Source: AWTP1-13 sp050248715 | GTDB lineage: Bacteria; Pseudomonadota; Alphaproteobacteria; Rhizobiales; Hyphomicrobiaceae | Reading direction: 5' to 3' | Assembly (NCBI GenBank): GCA_050248715.1 | Contig: JBFWRV010000022.1 | Span: 19,532-83,531, forward strand | DNA length: 64,000 nt | In this document: piece after piece, positions 17,463 through 27,969 of the stretch | How the letters are laid out: every line of letters starts with the position of its first letter | Position numbering within the stretch: the stretch's first letter is position 1 | The notes under the pieces: model-generated | Database searches by the model: none | What the model was told of the DNA's origin: nothing | What the model saw: only the letters and a program-made list of their open reading frames with translations | Translations under genes and position numbers: made by a program

Positions 17463-17494
17463 AGGTTGGGTCAAGCGAAGCGCAGACCCAACGA
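17463..17494. repeat. Short dispersed palindrome downstream of the peptide ABC operon
   Basis: GTTGGGTC at 17465-17472 pairs with GACCCAAC at 17485-17492 across a 12-base loop, within GTAGGTTGGGTCAAGCGAAG. This is the form of a very common rhizobial intergenic repeat. It lies 20 bases past the last ABC operon gene, where it may also act as a terminator hairpin. Confidence 0.6.
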
Positions 17495-17514
17495 CCCAGC
17501 CTTTGCCGCCTCTA

Positions 17515-18524
17515 TCAGCCGCGCAGGTGACAGGCGACCCAGTGGCCATTCGTGCCCTGCTTGAGCTGAGGCTTTTCCTGGCTGCAGAGCGGCAGCTGGC
17601 GGATGGGGCAGCGCGTGTGGAAATGGCAGCCCGTGGGCGGCCGGATTGCGTTCGGCACATCCCCCTGCAACATGATTCGCTGACGCTTGACGCCCGGGTC
17701 GGGAATAGGCACGGCCGACAGCAGCGCCTCGGTGTAGGGGTGGAGCGGGTTCGTGTAGAGGTCGCGGGCACTGGCGATCTCGACCACGCGGCCGAGATAC
17801 ATCACTGCAACGCGCGTGCTGATGTGCTCCACCACGGACAGGTCGTGAGCGATGAAGAGGTATGTGAGGCTGAATTTCTCCTGCAGATCCTCCAGCAGGT
17901 TGATGACCTGCGCCTGGATGGACACGTCGAGTGCCGATACGGGCTCGTCGCACACGATGAGCTTCGGCTCCACGGCGAGCGCGCGAGCGATGCCGATGCG
18001 TTGGCGCTGCCCGCCGGAAAACTCGTGCGGATAGCGGCGCATGTGATCGGGCTGCAAGCCGACAGTCTCGAGCAGCTGGGCAACCCGATCCCTGAAGTCC
18101 TGCTTGCTCTTGCCCAGCTTGTGGATAACCAGGGCTTCGCTGATGATGGCACCAACCGTCATCCGCGGATTGAGCGACGCGAAGGGATCCTGGAAGATGA
18201 TCTGCATGTCCCGGCACAGGGACCTGAGCTCGCTCCGGCCGAGCGCCATGACATCACGGCCTTCGAACCAGATTTCGCCCGAGGTCGGCTCGATCAGCCT
18301 CAGAATGCAGCGCCCCGTCGTCGACTTGCCGCAGCCCGACTCGCCCACCAATCCCAGCGTCTCGCCGGTGGCGATCTCGAAGCTGACGTGATCGACGGCG
18401 TGAACCTTGTCGACCTCGCGTGCGAACACCCCGCCTGTAACGGCAAAGTTCTTGACGAGCTCCTTGACGCGCAGGAGGGGCTCCGTCGTCGCACGAACTT
18501 CTTCCCTGGTATCGACCTGGGCCA

Positions 18525-18537
<13 letters not shown>
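17515..18537 (-). CDS. Oligopeptide/dipeptide ABC transporter ATPase (OppF/DppF-like)
   Basis: This 340-residue cytoplasmic ATPase has Walker A GESGCGKST, signature EFSGGQRQR, Walker B LIVCDEPVSALD, and the C-terminal oligopeptide-transporter extension with GCHFHTRCPI (Cys cluster). It is the last gene of the importer operon. The start is either the ATG at 18537 with AAGGTGG upstream, overlapping the previous gene by 13 bases, or the ATG at 18525 in a TGATG overlap. Confidence 0.92.
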
Positions 18538-19495
<958 letters not shown>

Positions 19496-19496
<1 letters not shown>

Positions 19497-20449
19497 TACA
19501 ACACCCTGCGGGGGTCGAGGGCATCGCGCAGGCCATCGCCGATGAAGTTGATGGTCAGCACGGTGAGAAAGATGGCCGCTCCGGGGAATAGCGCCCAATG
19601 CGGTGCGATGTCGAGGTAGTCCTTGGCATCGAACAGAAGGCGACCCCAGGTCGGAATGTCCGGCGGAAAGCCGAGGCCCAAAAACGACAGGGTCGACTCG
19701 GCGATGATGGCGGCGGCGACGTCGATGGTGCCGGCGACGATAACGGGGCCAAGCGCATTGGGCAGAATGTGCCGCACGACCTGACGCGTCTTGCTGGCGC
19801 CGAGCGCCCGTGCCGCCTCGACGAATTCCCGCTCGCGCAAGGAAAGGAACTGCGCGCGCACGAGTCTCGCAACCGGCATCCAGCGCAGGCCGCCGATGAC
19901 GACGACGATCAGGATGAAGACGCCACCCTCGGGCCCGAATATCGCCTTGAAGGAATTCTGGAACAGGTACATCACGAGCAGAAGCAGAGGAAGCTGCGGC
20001 AGCGAGAGGAAGAGGTCGGTCAACCACATGAGCGCCGAGCCGACGGCGCCCCGCGACATCCCCGCGACGGCACCGATGAGGGTGCCGACGCCGATGGCGA
20101 CAAACATGGACGCGATCCCCACTGCCAGCGAAATCCGCCCGCCATAAAGCATGCGTGCCAGCAGATCCTGGCCAAGGTCGTCAGTTCCCAGCGGATGCGC
20201 CCACGTCGGCCCCTTCAGCCGGGATGTGAAGTCGATCTCGTTGATGGGCACGCCCCAGAATGTCGGCCCCAGCAAGATGGCCAGCACCATCGCGCTCAGG
20301 ATTACACCGCTCGCCAGGGCCAGGCGGTGGCGGCGGAACCGGCGCCATGCATCCAGCCCCGGCGAGAAGCCTCGGGCTCCGGCTTGCGTGGCGGTGCCGA
20401 GCTCAGGTGTAGCTTCAGCTGTAGCTAATGCGCGGGTCGAGCCAGCCAT
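19496..20449 (-). CDS. Peptide ABC transporter permease (OppC/DppC-like)
   Basis: This 317-residue inner-membrane permease has an N-terminal OppC_N segment (WRRFRRHRLALASGVIL), about six helices and the EAA loop EAARALGASKTRQVVRHILPN. HPLGTDDLGQDLLARMLYG is a typical OppC/DppC signature. It overlaps the end of the upstream permease gene by 35 bases. It forms the channel together with the OppB-like protein. Confidence 0.93.
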
Positions 20450-21374
20450 AGAGGATATCGGCGATGAGGTTGAAGAGAACGACCAGGCAGGCGAACACGA
20501 ACGTCACGGCCATCACGACGGGGGTGTCGTTGGCCAGGATCGAGCTGATCAGCAGCGAGCCGATGCCAGGAATGCGGAAGATCTGCTCGGTGACGATGGC
20601 GCCGCCGAAGATCGCAGGCATCTGCAGCATGACCAGAGTAACGACCGGGATCAGGGCATTGCGCACGACGTGCTTGACGATCACCACACGCTCGCCGAGC
20701 CCCTTGGCGCGGGCGGTCGTGACATAGTCGAGGCGGATCACGTCGAGCACGGCAGAGCGCACATAGCGCGTCATGGATGCGGCGACGGCGAGTCCGAATA
20801 CCGAGATGGGCATGATCGACTGCCTGAACTGCTCCCAGTACCACCGCCATCCGACAGCGCTGAGATCTGCTCGGTAAACGAAGGGCAGCCAGTCCAGATA
20901 GATGCTGAAAATCAGAATAAAGAGCAATCCTGTGAAGAATGTCGGCAGCGAGAAGCCGATCAGCGCCAGCGTGCTGGCGATCTGGTCGAAGATCGAGTAG
21001 GGCCGCGTCGCCGCGAATATCCCCACGGGGATGGCGATCAGGATCGCCAGGATCTGCGCCGTACCGATGATGAACAACGTGGTTGGAAGGCGCTGCAGGA
21101 TCAGCTTGTCGACGTCCATGCGACTGACGAACGAGAACCCCCAGTCGCCGTGCGCCATGGCCGTGATCCAGCGCACGTAGCGCACAGGCACCGGATCATC
21201 GAGCCCAAACTTCTCACGCAGCGAGGCGCGCACCTCGGGCGGCACAGCCGGATTGGTGGCGAGCTCCTCGAACGGATCGCCAGGGGCCAGGGCCAACACC
21301 GTGAACAGCAGGACGCTGATGCCGAGCAGGCTCGGGATGACAATGAGAAGGCGCCTGAGAAGATAGCTTCCCAT
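20415..21374 (-). CDS. Peptide ABC transporter permease (OppB/DppB-like)
   Basis: This 319-residue permease starts MGSYLLRRLLIVIPSLLGIS, the standard OppB N-terminus, and carries the EAA loop TTARAKGLGERVVIVKHVVRNA and the tail ADILYGWLDPRISY. The ATG at 21374 has GGAAGG six bases upstream; a GTG immediately before it is possible. It is the first membrane component after the binding protein gene. Confidence 0.93.
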   Translation of the reverse strand: MGSYLLRRLLIVIPSLLGISVLLFTVLALAPGDPFEELATNPAVPPEVRASLREKFGLDDPVPVRYVRWITAMAHGDWGFSFVSRMDVDKLILQRLPTTLFIIGTAQILAILIAIPVGIFAATRPYSIFDQIASTLALIGFSLPTFFTGLLFILIFSIYLDWLPFVYRADLSAVGWRWYWEQFRQSIMPISVFGLAVAASMTRYVRSAVLDVIRLDYVTTARAKGLGERVVIVKHVVRNALIPVVTLVMLQMPAIFGGAIVTEQIFRIPGIGSLLISSILANDTPVVMAVTFVFACLVVLFNLIADILYGWLDPRISYS

Positions 21375-21419
21375 CACGCGCCTTCCATTTCGTGGTCGCC
21401 GTTACGCATGCGCAAGGGC

Positions 21420-23237
21420 TCACGCGTCGCGATACCAATCCTTCAGGTTCCAGAGGTCGTTGTCCCAACCGCTGAGCGAGGCTTTGAGCTTGCTGGAGAT
21501 GGCAGCGACACGCGGCCGGTAGACCACCGGGATCACCGCGTAGTCGCCTACCGCCAGCTCGTTCATCTTGATGAAGTGTGCGGCCCGCTTCACTGGGTCC
21601 AGTTCGCCCTCGGCAGCGCGAAACGTTTTGTCGTACTCCTCGCTGCGATAGCGGGTGATGTTGCGACCCTGCCACTTGTTCTCCTTGGTGGCCACTTCCC
21701 AGGAGGTGAACTGGTTCATGAACACTTCGGGGTCGGGTTGCGTCATCGTCGTCGTGTACATTTGAATGTCGCAGTAGAACTTCGAGTAGGTGTCGGGATT
21801 GGCGACATCGGAGGAGAAGAACACCGAGGCCGTCACCGACTTCAGTTCCAGGTCGATCCCGGCCTTCTGGCAGGCCTGCTTGACGATTGCTTGATTCTTC
21901 TGGCGTGGCGTATTGATCGAGGTCTGGTACACGAACTTCAGCTTCTTGCCGTCCTTGGCCCTGACGCCGTCCGACCCCTTCTTCCAGCCGGCCGCTTCCA
22001 GGGTCTGATTGGCCTTGTCGACATTGAACTCCCATTTCGTCTTCTTCGAACGGAAGCGTTCCGGATTATTGAGGAAGTTGCCAGTGGCAACGCCAGTGCG
22101 CCCGTAGATGTGGTCCTCGACCGATTGGCGATCCACCAGCATGCCGAGCGCCTGCTTGACGGCGGGGTCGGATAAAAGCGGATGCTTGGTCTTGAGGCTC
22201 GAGCGCTCGCCGTCAACATCCGTCCAGGGATCGGTGCTGTTGAGCTGTATGTGCTCGATATTGCCGCCGGGCGTTATCACGGCCACGCCTTTGCCGCCCT
22301 TTTCCAGCCGCTGGAGAATCTCGTCCTCAACCTGCATGTTCCAGGCGTAGTCGTATTCGCCGGTCTGGATCACGGCACGCGCGGCCGAGATGGCATCGCC
22401 GCCGCCCTTCATCTCGATCGTGTCGAAATGCGGCCGGTTGGGCACATGGTAATCGGAATTGATCTCGCCCCTGACGATATCGCCGGGTTTGAAGTCGACG
22501 AACTTGTAAGGGCCGGTACCAACGGGCTTCAGATTGGCCGGCGCGTCGCGCGACTTGGCGCCGATGTAGTCGGCAAACAGATGCTTCGGGATCAGCATGC
22601 CGCGCGTTCCGACAAAGGCGTCCGCCCAGAACGGCGTCGGCTTGGCGAACCGCACCGTCACCGTAAAGTCGTCGACCTTTTCGACCTTGACGTCCTTGTA
22701 GCTGCCGATGGTAACGGCCGCCGTCGCCGGATCGGATGAGTACTGCCAGTTGAACACGACGTCGTCGGCGGTGAAGGGCTTGCCGTCGTGCCACTTCACG
22801 CCCTGCTTGAGCTTCCAAGTGACGGACCTGCCGTCCGCGGCAAGTCCGCCATTCTCGCGCCTCGGGACCTCTGCGGCGAGCATCGGCACAAGGTTGCCGT
22901 CCTCATCCCAACCGGCCAGCGGCTCGTAAAAGATGCGCGAGCCTTCCTGGTCCTTGGTGCCGACCGCAAAGTGGGGATTGAGCAGCGTCGCGCCTTGCCA
23001 CCACAGCACCTTGAGCGCGCCCCCTCCGCCTCGCTTGGTCGGCTTGTATTGGAACTGGCCCTGCGCGCGCGCCACACCGCAGAAGTCCAGCATCTGTCCC
23101 GCCATTGGCGCTGTGAGACCGAGCGCTATCATCCTCTGCACGAAAGCCCGGCGGGATACATTGCCGTCCTTGACTTCGGTGATCAGGCTACGAAGTGCTT
23201 GCTCGTCCATGCCCGGTACTCCTTCAAACTTCGTCAT
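21420..23237 (-). CDS. Peptide ABC transporter substrate-binding protein (SBP family 5)
   Basis: This 605-residue periplasmic solute-binding protein has a Tat-type signal (SRRAFVQRMIALGLT, cleavage near ARAQ, about residue 58). The family-5 signature follows, with TWKLKQGVKWHDGKPFTADD. It would deliver peptides or similar nickel or opine-type solutes to the permeases encoded downstream. The start at 23237 is preceded by GGAGG. It heads the five-gene operon. Confidence 0.92.
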   Translation of the reverse strand: MTKFEGVPGMDEQALRSLITEVKDGNVSRRAFVQRMIALGLTAPMAGQMLDFCGVARAQGQFQYKPTKRGGGGALKVLWWQGATLLNPHFAVGTKDQEGSRIFYEPLAGWDEDGNLVPMLAAEVPRRENGGLAADGRSVTWKLKQGVKWHDGKPFTADDVVFNWQYSSDPATAAVTIGSYKDVKVEKVDDFTVTVRFAKPTPFWADAFVGTRGMLIPKHLFADYIGAKSRDAPANLKPVGTGPYKFVDFKPGDIVRGEINSDYHVPNRPHFDTIEMKGGGDAISAARAVIQTGEYDYAWNMQVEDEILQRLEKGGKGVAVITPGGNIEHIQLNSTDPWTDVDGERSSLKTKHPLLSDPAVKQALGMLVDRQSVEDHIYGRTGVATGNFLNNPERFRSKKTKWEFNVDKANQTLEAAGWKKGSDGVRAKDGKKLKFVYQTSINTPRQKNQAIVKQACQKAGIDLELKSVTASVFFSSDVANPDTYSKFYCDIQMYTTTMTQPDPEVFMNQFTSWEVATKENKWQGRNITRYRSEEYDKTFRAAEGELDPVKRAAHFIKMNELAVGDYAVIPVVYRPRVAAISSKLKASLSGWDNDLWNLKDWYRDA

Positions 23238-23432
23238 GGCGCGGCCTCCACTCCTGCGACCCCGAAAATATGGTCTGACAACCAACAGAACAGGTTTGCA
23301 CGATGCGGTCAACGCGAAGCCGGACGTGCCCAGCATCTGAGCGGCTGCGCTGCAACATTGGGCGACTGACCGGGAGAAAGCCTACCCTCCCCACCCTTCA
23401 GCGTGGTGGCCGCAAGAGGCATTGCTGGAGCT

Positions 23433-24053
23433 TCATGATGCCCCTCGCCCCGAACCTCTCTCCGCACGTGGGGAGGGCGGAACGCCTGCGGCTTCCCCCC
23501 ATACCGTCGCCTCCGTCCAGCCGAGGGCCGCGAATTCGCCCGCCCGTAACGGAGCCTCGCCTGCCGAATAGAACTCATCCAGTTGCGGCGGCTTCACGCT
23601 CGTGGCCGACAGCATCGCATGGGCCTGACCGCGGTGGTGAATTTGGTGCTGGAACACGTGCAGCAGCAACCGGTCCCGTCGCTCGGTCTGGACCCGGGTA
23701 TCGCGATTGATGCGCACGAAGCCCGCAAGCGACTCCTCGGTCAGAGCCTCGCAGACGGCGATCAGACGGCGGTCCACTGCGCCCTGTTCCCGCTGAAGGT
23801 CGGCAACAGTGGCGCACGGCTCCTGGTTGGCGAAAGCCCGGGGTCCGAGCCATCCGCCCTCCAGGCCATCGACGTAGAACCAGTCGATGATCAGGATGTG
23901 GTTGAGCGTGGCCTTGATGCTGGGGAAGAAACCGGTGCGCGAGGCCTCGAACTCATCCTGCGTCAACCCTGCGCAGGCCGTGAGCAGGCGATGGTTGGCC
24001 CAGGCATTGTTGCGGGCCATCGCCCGGTAGCTCGTGAGCAGAAGGTCTGACAT
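23433..24053 (-). CDS. DinB-family protein with repeat-derived C-terminal tail
   Basis: This 206-residue protein has the four-helix DinB/YfiT metal-binding fold. Metal-ligand positions are His in LNHILIIDWFY and the HQIHHRGQAH motif. Members act as thiol-dependent transferases or unknown metalloenzymes. AGGAGG precedes the ATG at 24053. The family usually ends shortly after a motif like LGWTEATVW, but here about 21 further residues (AGVPPSPRAERGSGRGAS) come from a palindromic repeat at 23441-23478. Confidence 0.85.
   Translation of the reverse strand: MSDLLLTSYRAMARNNAWANHRLLTACAGLTQDEFEASRTGFFPSIKATLNHILIIDWFYVDGLEGGWLGPRAFANQEPCATVADLQREQGAVDRRLIAVCEALTEESLAGFVRINRDTRVQTERRDRLLLHVFQHQIHHRGQAHAMLSATSVKPPQLDEFYSAGEAPLRAGEFAALGWTEATVWGEAAGVPPSPRAERGSGRGAS
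23441..23478. repeat. Dispersed palindromic repeat at the DinB gene 3' end
   Basis: Read on the minus strand, this stretch (CCCTCCCCACGTGCGGAGAG, then GGTTCGGGGCGAGGGG) aligns with the repeat inside pntAB at 12608-12646. It supplies the last codons and shifts the stop of the DinB gene. Confidence 0.65.
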
Positions 24054-24204
24054 GGGCCTCCTGTGCCAGGTATAATGTGGCGTACTCTGCGCGAGCATAC
24101 ACGGACTGGAAGTCGGGAACGATCGCCGCCAAACTTCTATCGGGCTTACTTCTATCGGGCCTATTGAGCTCTCCCTGGGCGGAGCCGCCGAGTGTTGCGC
24201 TCCT

Positions 24205-24515
24205 GTGCTACGTACCGCCTTGAGCTTTGCGGGATTGTCTCGATGTGGCTGGGGCTGCTGGTGCACCGCAGGCCGTGCACCCTGCCACTGGTATTCGCTC
24301 GAATGCTGCAGCGACCGCGATTGCGCACCGGCCGACCCCATGTTCGCCGTGACGACGGCAGCTATCTGGCGACCTCCCGTGGCATTTCGGCGGTCATCCC
24401 CTCCGACCACCGGCAGTGGCGAAACTCACCGGAGGGGCGCATCCACGTCTGCATCCGCAATCTCAAGTCCGGCAGCGAGCATCTCGTGTGCGCCTTTCGC
24501 GGCCCGGGCGCGTGA
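24205..24515 (+). pseudogene. Frameshifted small Cys-rich secreted protein gene
   Basis: Two plus-strand frames together spell one small protein. Frame one gives CHWYSLECCSDRDCAPAD, a double-cysteine motif of short exported alphaproteobacterial proteins. The other frame gives VRRDDGSYLATSRG, then NSPEGRIHVCIRNLKSGS and CAFRGPGA, ending at 24515. The switch lies near 24335-24350. The signal-peptide part also looks scrambled between frames. It is either a decayed gene or a sequencing indel. It lies upstream of the M20 hydrolase gene. Confidence 0.55.
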
Positions 24516-24583
24516 AGGACCGCGACGCACTTGGCCAACGCGAGCCGGGCGGTCTACGGTGCCGCTGCAGGAGGACCCACCCC

Positions 24584-26011
24584 ATGCAGAACTCCCAGAA
24601 GATCTGGCAACTCGTCGACGCCCGCAGGGAGGCCTACGAGGCGCTCTCCGACCGCATCTGGGAGATGCCGGAGATCTGCTACACCGAGTACCGCTCCGTG
24701 GCCGAGCATCGGGCTATGCTGGCGGAGGAAGGCTTTCGCATCACCGAGAACCTCGCCGGCATCCCGACCGCGATCATGGGAGAGGCAGGCGAGGGCGGAC
24801 CTGTGATCGCCATCCTCGGGGAATACGATGCCTTACCGGGGCTGTCCCAGGTCGCCGGCATCGCCGAGCCCCAGGAACTCACCCCCGGCGGCCATGGCCA
24901 CGGCTGCGGCCATAACATGCTGGGCTCCGCGGCCCTGCTCGCCGCCACGGCCGTGAAGAACTATCTCGCGGCCGCCGGCATCAAGGGGCGCGTGCGCTAC
25001 TACGGCTGCCCCGCCGAGGAGGGTGGCGCCGCCAAGGTCTTCATGGTGCGCGCCGGCCACTTCGAGGACGTCGATATTGCCATCACCTGGCACCCGGCCG
25101 CGATCAACCGCGTCGACGATGCCATGAGCCTCGCCAACACCCGTCTCGACTTCACGTTCAAGGGCCGGGCCTCGCACGCGGCCGCAGCGCCGCACCTCGG
25201 CCGCAGCGCGCTCGACGCCGTCGAGCTGATGAACGTCGGCGTCAACTACATGCGCGAGCACATGCCCTCCGACGCCCGCATCCACTACGCCATGATCGAC
25301 GGCGGCGGCGTCGCGCCCAACGTGGTGCAGGCCTCGGCCAGGGTGCGCTATGCCGTGCGTGCCCGCGACCTGCCGGGCATGCGGGCCCTCGTGGAACGGG
25401 TGCGCAAGGTGGCGGCAGGCGCGGCCATGATGACGGAGACGCAGGTCGAGGCGAAGGTCGTGAGCGCGGTGTCAAATCTGCTGGGCAATACACCGCTTGA
25501 GCAATCGATGCAGCGGCAGATGGACCGACTGGGCGCCCCGCCCTTCGATGCGGCCGACCGCAAATACGCGGCCGAAATCCAGGCCACCCTGACATCCGAG
25601 GATATCGCCTCGGCCTATGCACGTGCCGGCATGGCCCCGCGCAAGCACACCCCCCTGTGCGACTTCGTCGTGCCCTTCGGCACGGTCGGGGCGCCGATGA
25701 TGGGCTCGACCGACGTCGGCGACGTGAGCTGGGTAGTCCCGACCGCGCAGGCGCGGGTGGCGACGCACGCGATCGGGACACCCGGGCATTCCTGGCAGAT
25801 CACCGCACAAGGCAAATCGGGGCAGGCCAAGAAGGGGATGGTGCACGCCGCCAAGGTGATGGCGGGCGTGGCAGTGGACGCCTTGGCCGACCCTGGGCTC
25901 GTCGCACGCGCGAAGGCCGATCACAAAGCGCGTACCGAGGCGACGCCCTACGACTGCCCGCTGCCGGCCGATGTCAAGCCGCCAATCCAGCTCAAGCCCG
26001 AGGCGGCCTGA
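24584..26011 (+). CDS. M20 family amidohydrolase (AbgB-like)
   Basis: This 475-residue metal-dependent amidohydrolase resembles p-aminobenzoyl-glutamate hydrolase subunit B. Visible metal-site motifs are ILGEYDALPG, GHGHGCGHNM, CPAEEGGAAK and the dimerisation-lid KGRASHAAAAPHLGRSALD. It cleaves an N-acyl amide bond of an amino acid conjugate in the cytoplasm. AGGAGG is ten bases before the ATG. The frame is open upstream but without homology. No AbgA or AbgT partner lies nearby. Confidence 0.9.
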   Translation: MQNSQKIWQLVDARREAYEALSDRIWEMPEICYTEYRSVAEHRAMLAEEGFRITENLAGIPTAIMGEAGEGGPVIAILGEYDALPGLSQVAGIAEPQELTPGGHGHGCGHNMLGSAALLAATAVKNYLAAAGIKGRVRYYGCPAEEGGAAKVFMVRAGHFEDVDIAITWHPAAINRVDDAMSLANTRLDFTFKGRASHAAAAPHLGRSALDAVELMNVGVNYMREHMPSDARIHYAMIDGGGVAPNVVQASARVRYAVRARDLPGMRALVERVRKVAAGAAMMTETQVEAKVVSAVSNLLGNTPLEQSMQRQMDRLGAPPFDAADRKYAAEIQATLTSEDIASAYARAGMAPRKHTPLCDFVVPFGTVGAPMMGSTDVGDVSWVVPTAQARVATHAIGTPGHSWQITAQGKSGQAKKGMVHAAKVMAGVAVDALADPGLVARAKADHKARTEATPYDCPLPADVKPPIQLKPEAA

Positions 26012-26029
26012 GCGCCGACGCTTGTCGCC

Positions 26030-27037
26030 TCAGCGCTCCGGCAGCCGTTCGGTCGGCACGATCTCGATCGTCTCGAGCGCACCCTCGCGCAGGATGCCGA
26101 TCAAGACGCGCTTGTCGATTCGGCTGCCGTCGAGAATGCGGGCGATGTCGTCGATGCCCGTCACCACGTCCCTGTCGAGACCGACGATGACGTCGCCGGT
26201 CCGCAGACCGCTGGCATGAGCGGGGCTGCCGGTCTGCACCTCGACCACACGCACGCCCGAGGCCTGGGTAAGCCCTGTCCTGACCTTCAGCCGCTGCGGC
26301 AGCGCCACCTGGTCGCCGGCGATGCCGAGCCGGGCCCGGCGGACGCGCCCGTGCTGGAGAATCTGTGTCAGCACGTGCTGGGCGGTGTTGGCCGCAACCG
26401 AGAAGCATATTCCCTGCGCCCCCAGAATGACCGCCGTGTTGACCCCGATGACCTCGCCGCGGGAATTCACGAGCGGTCCGCCGGAGTTACCCGGGTTGAG
26501 CGCCGCATCCGTCTGGATCACGTCGCCGATCAGGCGGCCGTTCTGTGCTCGCAGCGATCGGCCCACCGCGCTGACGATGCCGGCCGTCACGGTCGACTCG
26601 AAGCCCAGCGGGTTGCCGATGGCGATCGCGATCTGCCCCGGCTTGATCTTCTTGGAGTTCCCGAGTCGGGCAGCGGGCAGCCGATCGCTCGTCTCCGCCC
26701 GCAAGACGGCGATATCGGTGTCGGGGTCGCGTCCCAGTATACGCGCGGGCACGCGTCGGGCGTCGGTCAGTGCCAGCTCGATCGTGGTGGCACCCTCCAC
26801 CACATGATTGTTGGTCAGTACGATGCCATCTGGCGACAGAATCGTGCCGGAGCCCGAGCCCTGCGCCATCCGCCCCTCTCGGGCGCCGCGCACCTGGACA
26901 TGCACGACCGACGGCGACACGGACTCGACCACGCCGACGACCGTGCTCGAATAGGCGTCAAGCAGGTCCTCGTCCAGGCCACTACCAGTCCGATTGGAAA
27001 CGAACGAGACGTTGCGATCTCTGCGCCACAATTGCAT
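26030..27037 (-). CDS. HtrA/DegP-like trypsin-family serine protease (S1C) with one PDZ
   Basis: This 335-residue protein has the full catalytic triad: His in NNHVVEG, Asp in DPDTDIAVL and Ser in ALNPGNSGGPLVN. A single C-terminal PDZ domain (about 250-335) includes GSPAHASGLRTGDVIVGLD. Unlike DegP it shows no obvious signal peptide or anchor, so its location is uncertain. It may be cytoplasmic or the start may be misplaced. It ends convergent to the amidohydrolase gene. Confidence 0.9.
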   Translation of the reverse strand: MQLWRRDRNVSFVSNRTGSGLDEDLLDAYSSTVVGVVESVSPSVVHVQVRGAREGRMAQGSGSGTILSPDGIVLTNNHVVEGATTIELALTDARRVPARILGRDPDTDIAVLRAETSDRLPAARLGNSKKIKPGQIAIAIGNPLGFESTVTAGIVSAVGRSLRAQNGRLIGDVIQTDAALNPGNSGGPLVNSRGEVIGVNTAVILGAQGICFSVAANTAQHVLTQILQHGRVRRARLGIAGDQVALPQRLKVRTGLTQASGVRVVEVQTGSPAHASGLRTGDVIVGLDRDVVTGIDDIARILDGSRIDKRVLIGILREGALETIEIVPTERLPER

Positions 27038-27271
27038 GCGGCATTCCTCCGGCCCGCGGTGCGAGCCCCAAGCTCCCTGGCGTCGATATATAGGACGTTG
27101 TTAACGCTACGGGGAGGGCCGCTGGACGCGCGGGCGACGTGATCAACTCGCTGATCCGTCCGCGGCCAGCGCACCAGCCGCGGGAAGCGAGTGCCGTCTC
27201 GCTCGCCGCAGCGCTGATCGAGAGAGGGACCGGGCGAACGGCCATTCGTCCCCGCAAGCCGGATTGGCAGC

Positions 27272-27760
27272 TCAGGCCAGCTTGCAGAGGGTGACCGCGC
27301 TCGATTTGTCGTGGTTGGGGGGCGCGTCCTCGAGGTTGAGAGACTTCACCACACCGTCCTCCACGATCATGGAGTAGCGCTTGGAACGCACACCGAGGCC
27401 GCGAGCGGTGAGGTCGATCTCGAGACCCAGCTTCTTGGCGAACTCAGCACTGCCGTCGGCCAGCATCTCGATCTTGCCGTCTGCCTTGGAGTCCCTGGCC
27501 CAGTTGGTCAGCACGAACACGTCATTCACGGCCGTGCAGGCGACCATGTCGAAACCCTTCTTCTTCAGCTCGTCGTGGTTCTGCACGAAGCCCGCCATAT
27601 GCTGCTTGTGACAGGTCGGCGTATAGGCGCCCGGCACCGCGAACAGAGCGACCTTCTTGCCGGCGAACACATCGCCCGTCTTCATGGGCTTCGGCGTACC
27701 GTCCGACCCCATGGTCATGAACGTGGAATCCGGCAAACGGTCGCCGACCTTGATTGTCAT
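27272..27760 (-). CDS. Peroxiredoxin (Prx5 type)
   Basis: This 162-residue thiol peroxidase reduces hydrogen peroxide and organic peroxides. The peroxidatic cysteine is in VPGAYTPTCHKQHM, and TNWARDSKADGKI and RSKRYSMIVEDG are typical of the Prx5 group. AAAGGA precedes the ATG at 27760; the longer upstream frame lacks homology. It is a stand-alone gene. Confidence 0.94.
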   Translation of the reverse strand: MTIKVGDRLPDSTFMTMGSDGTPKPMKTGDVFAGKKVALFAVPGAYTPTCHKQHMAGFVQNHDELKKKGFDMVACTAVNDVFVLTNWARDSKADGKIEMLADGSAEFAKKLGLEIDLTARGLGVRSKRYSMIVEDGVVKSLNLEDAPPNHDKSSAVTLCKLA

Positions 27761-27969
27761 TGTCGTGGTCCTTTCAATGGCGGGGCGTGAGGCTTCTGGC
27801 GCGCTTCCTCGCGACGCGGGAGCTGAACTTAGGCGCTTGTCTGCCGCAAGCCAAGCCATCACAGCCGCGAAGCGCTGCGCCCATAAAACTCAACAATCGA
27901 GTTGAGAGACCCTGCCGTCGCTGGCCCCATGGGTTTGTCGAGGAAGGATCGGTGATGGCCGTGATTGCC

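Noticed and set aside
20151..22175. 674-codon plus-strand open frame opposite the peptide ABC permeases and binding protein
   Set aside because: It is low-complexity, charge-rich shadow sequence opposite three well-supported genes.
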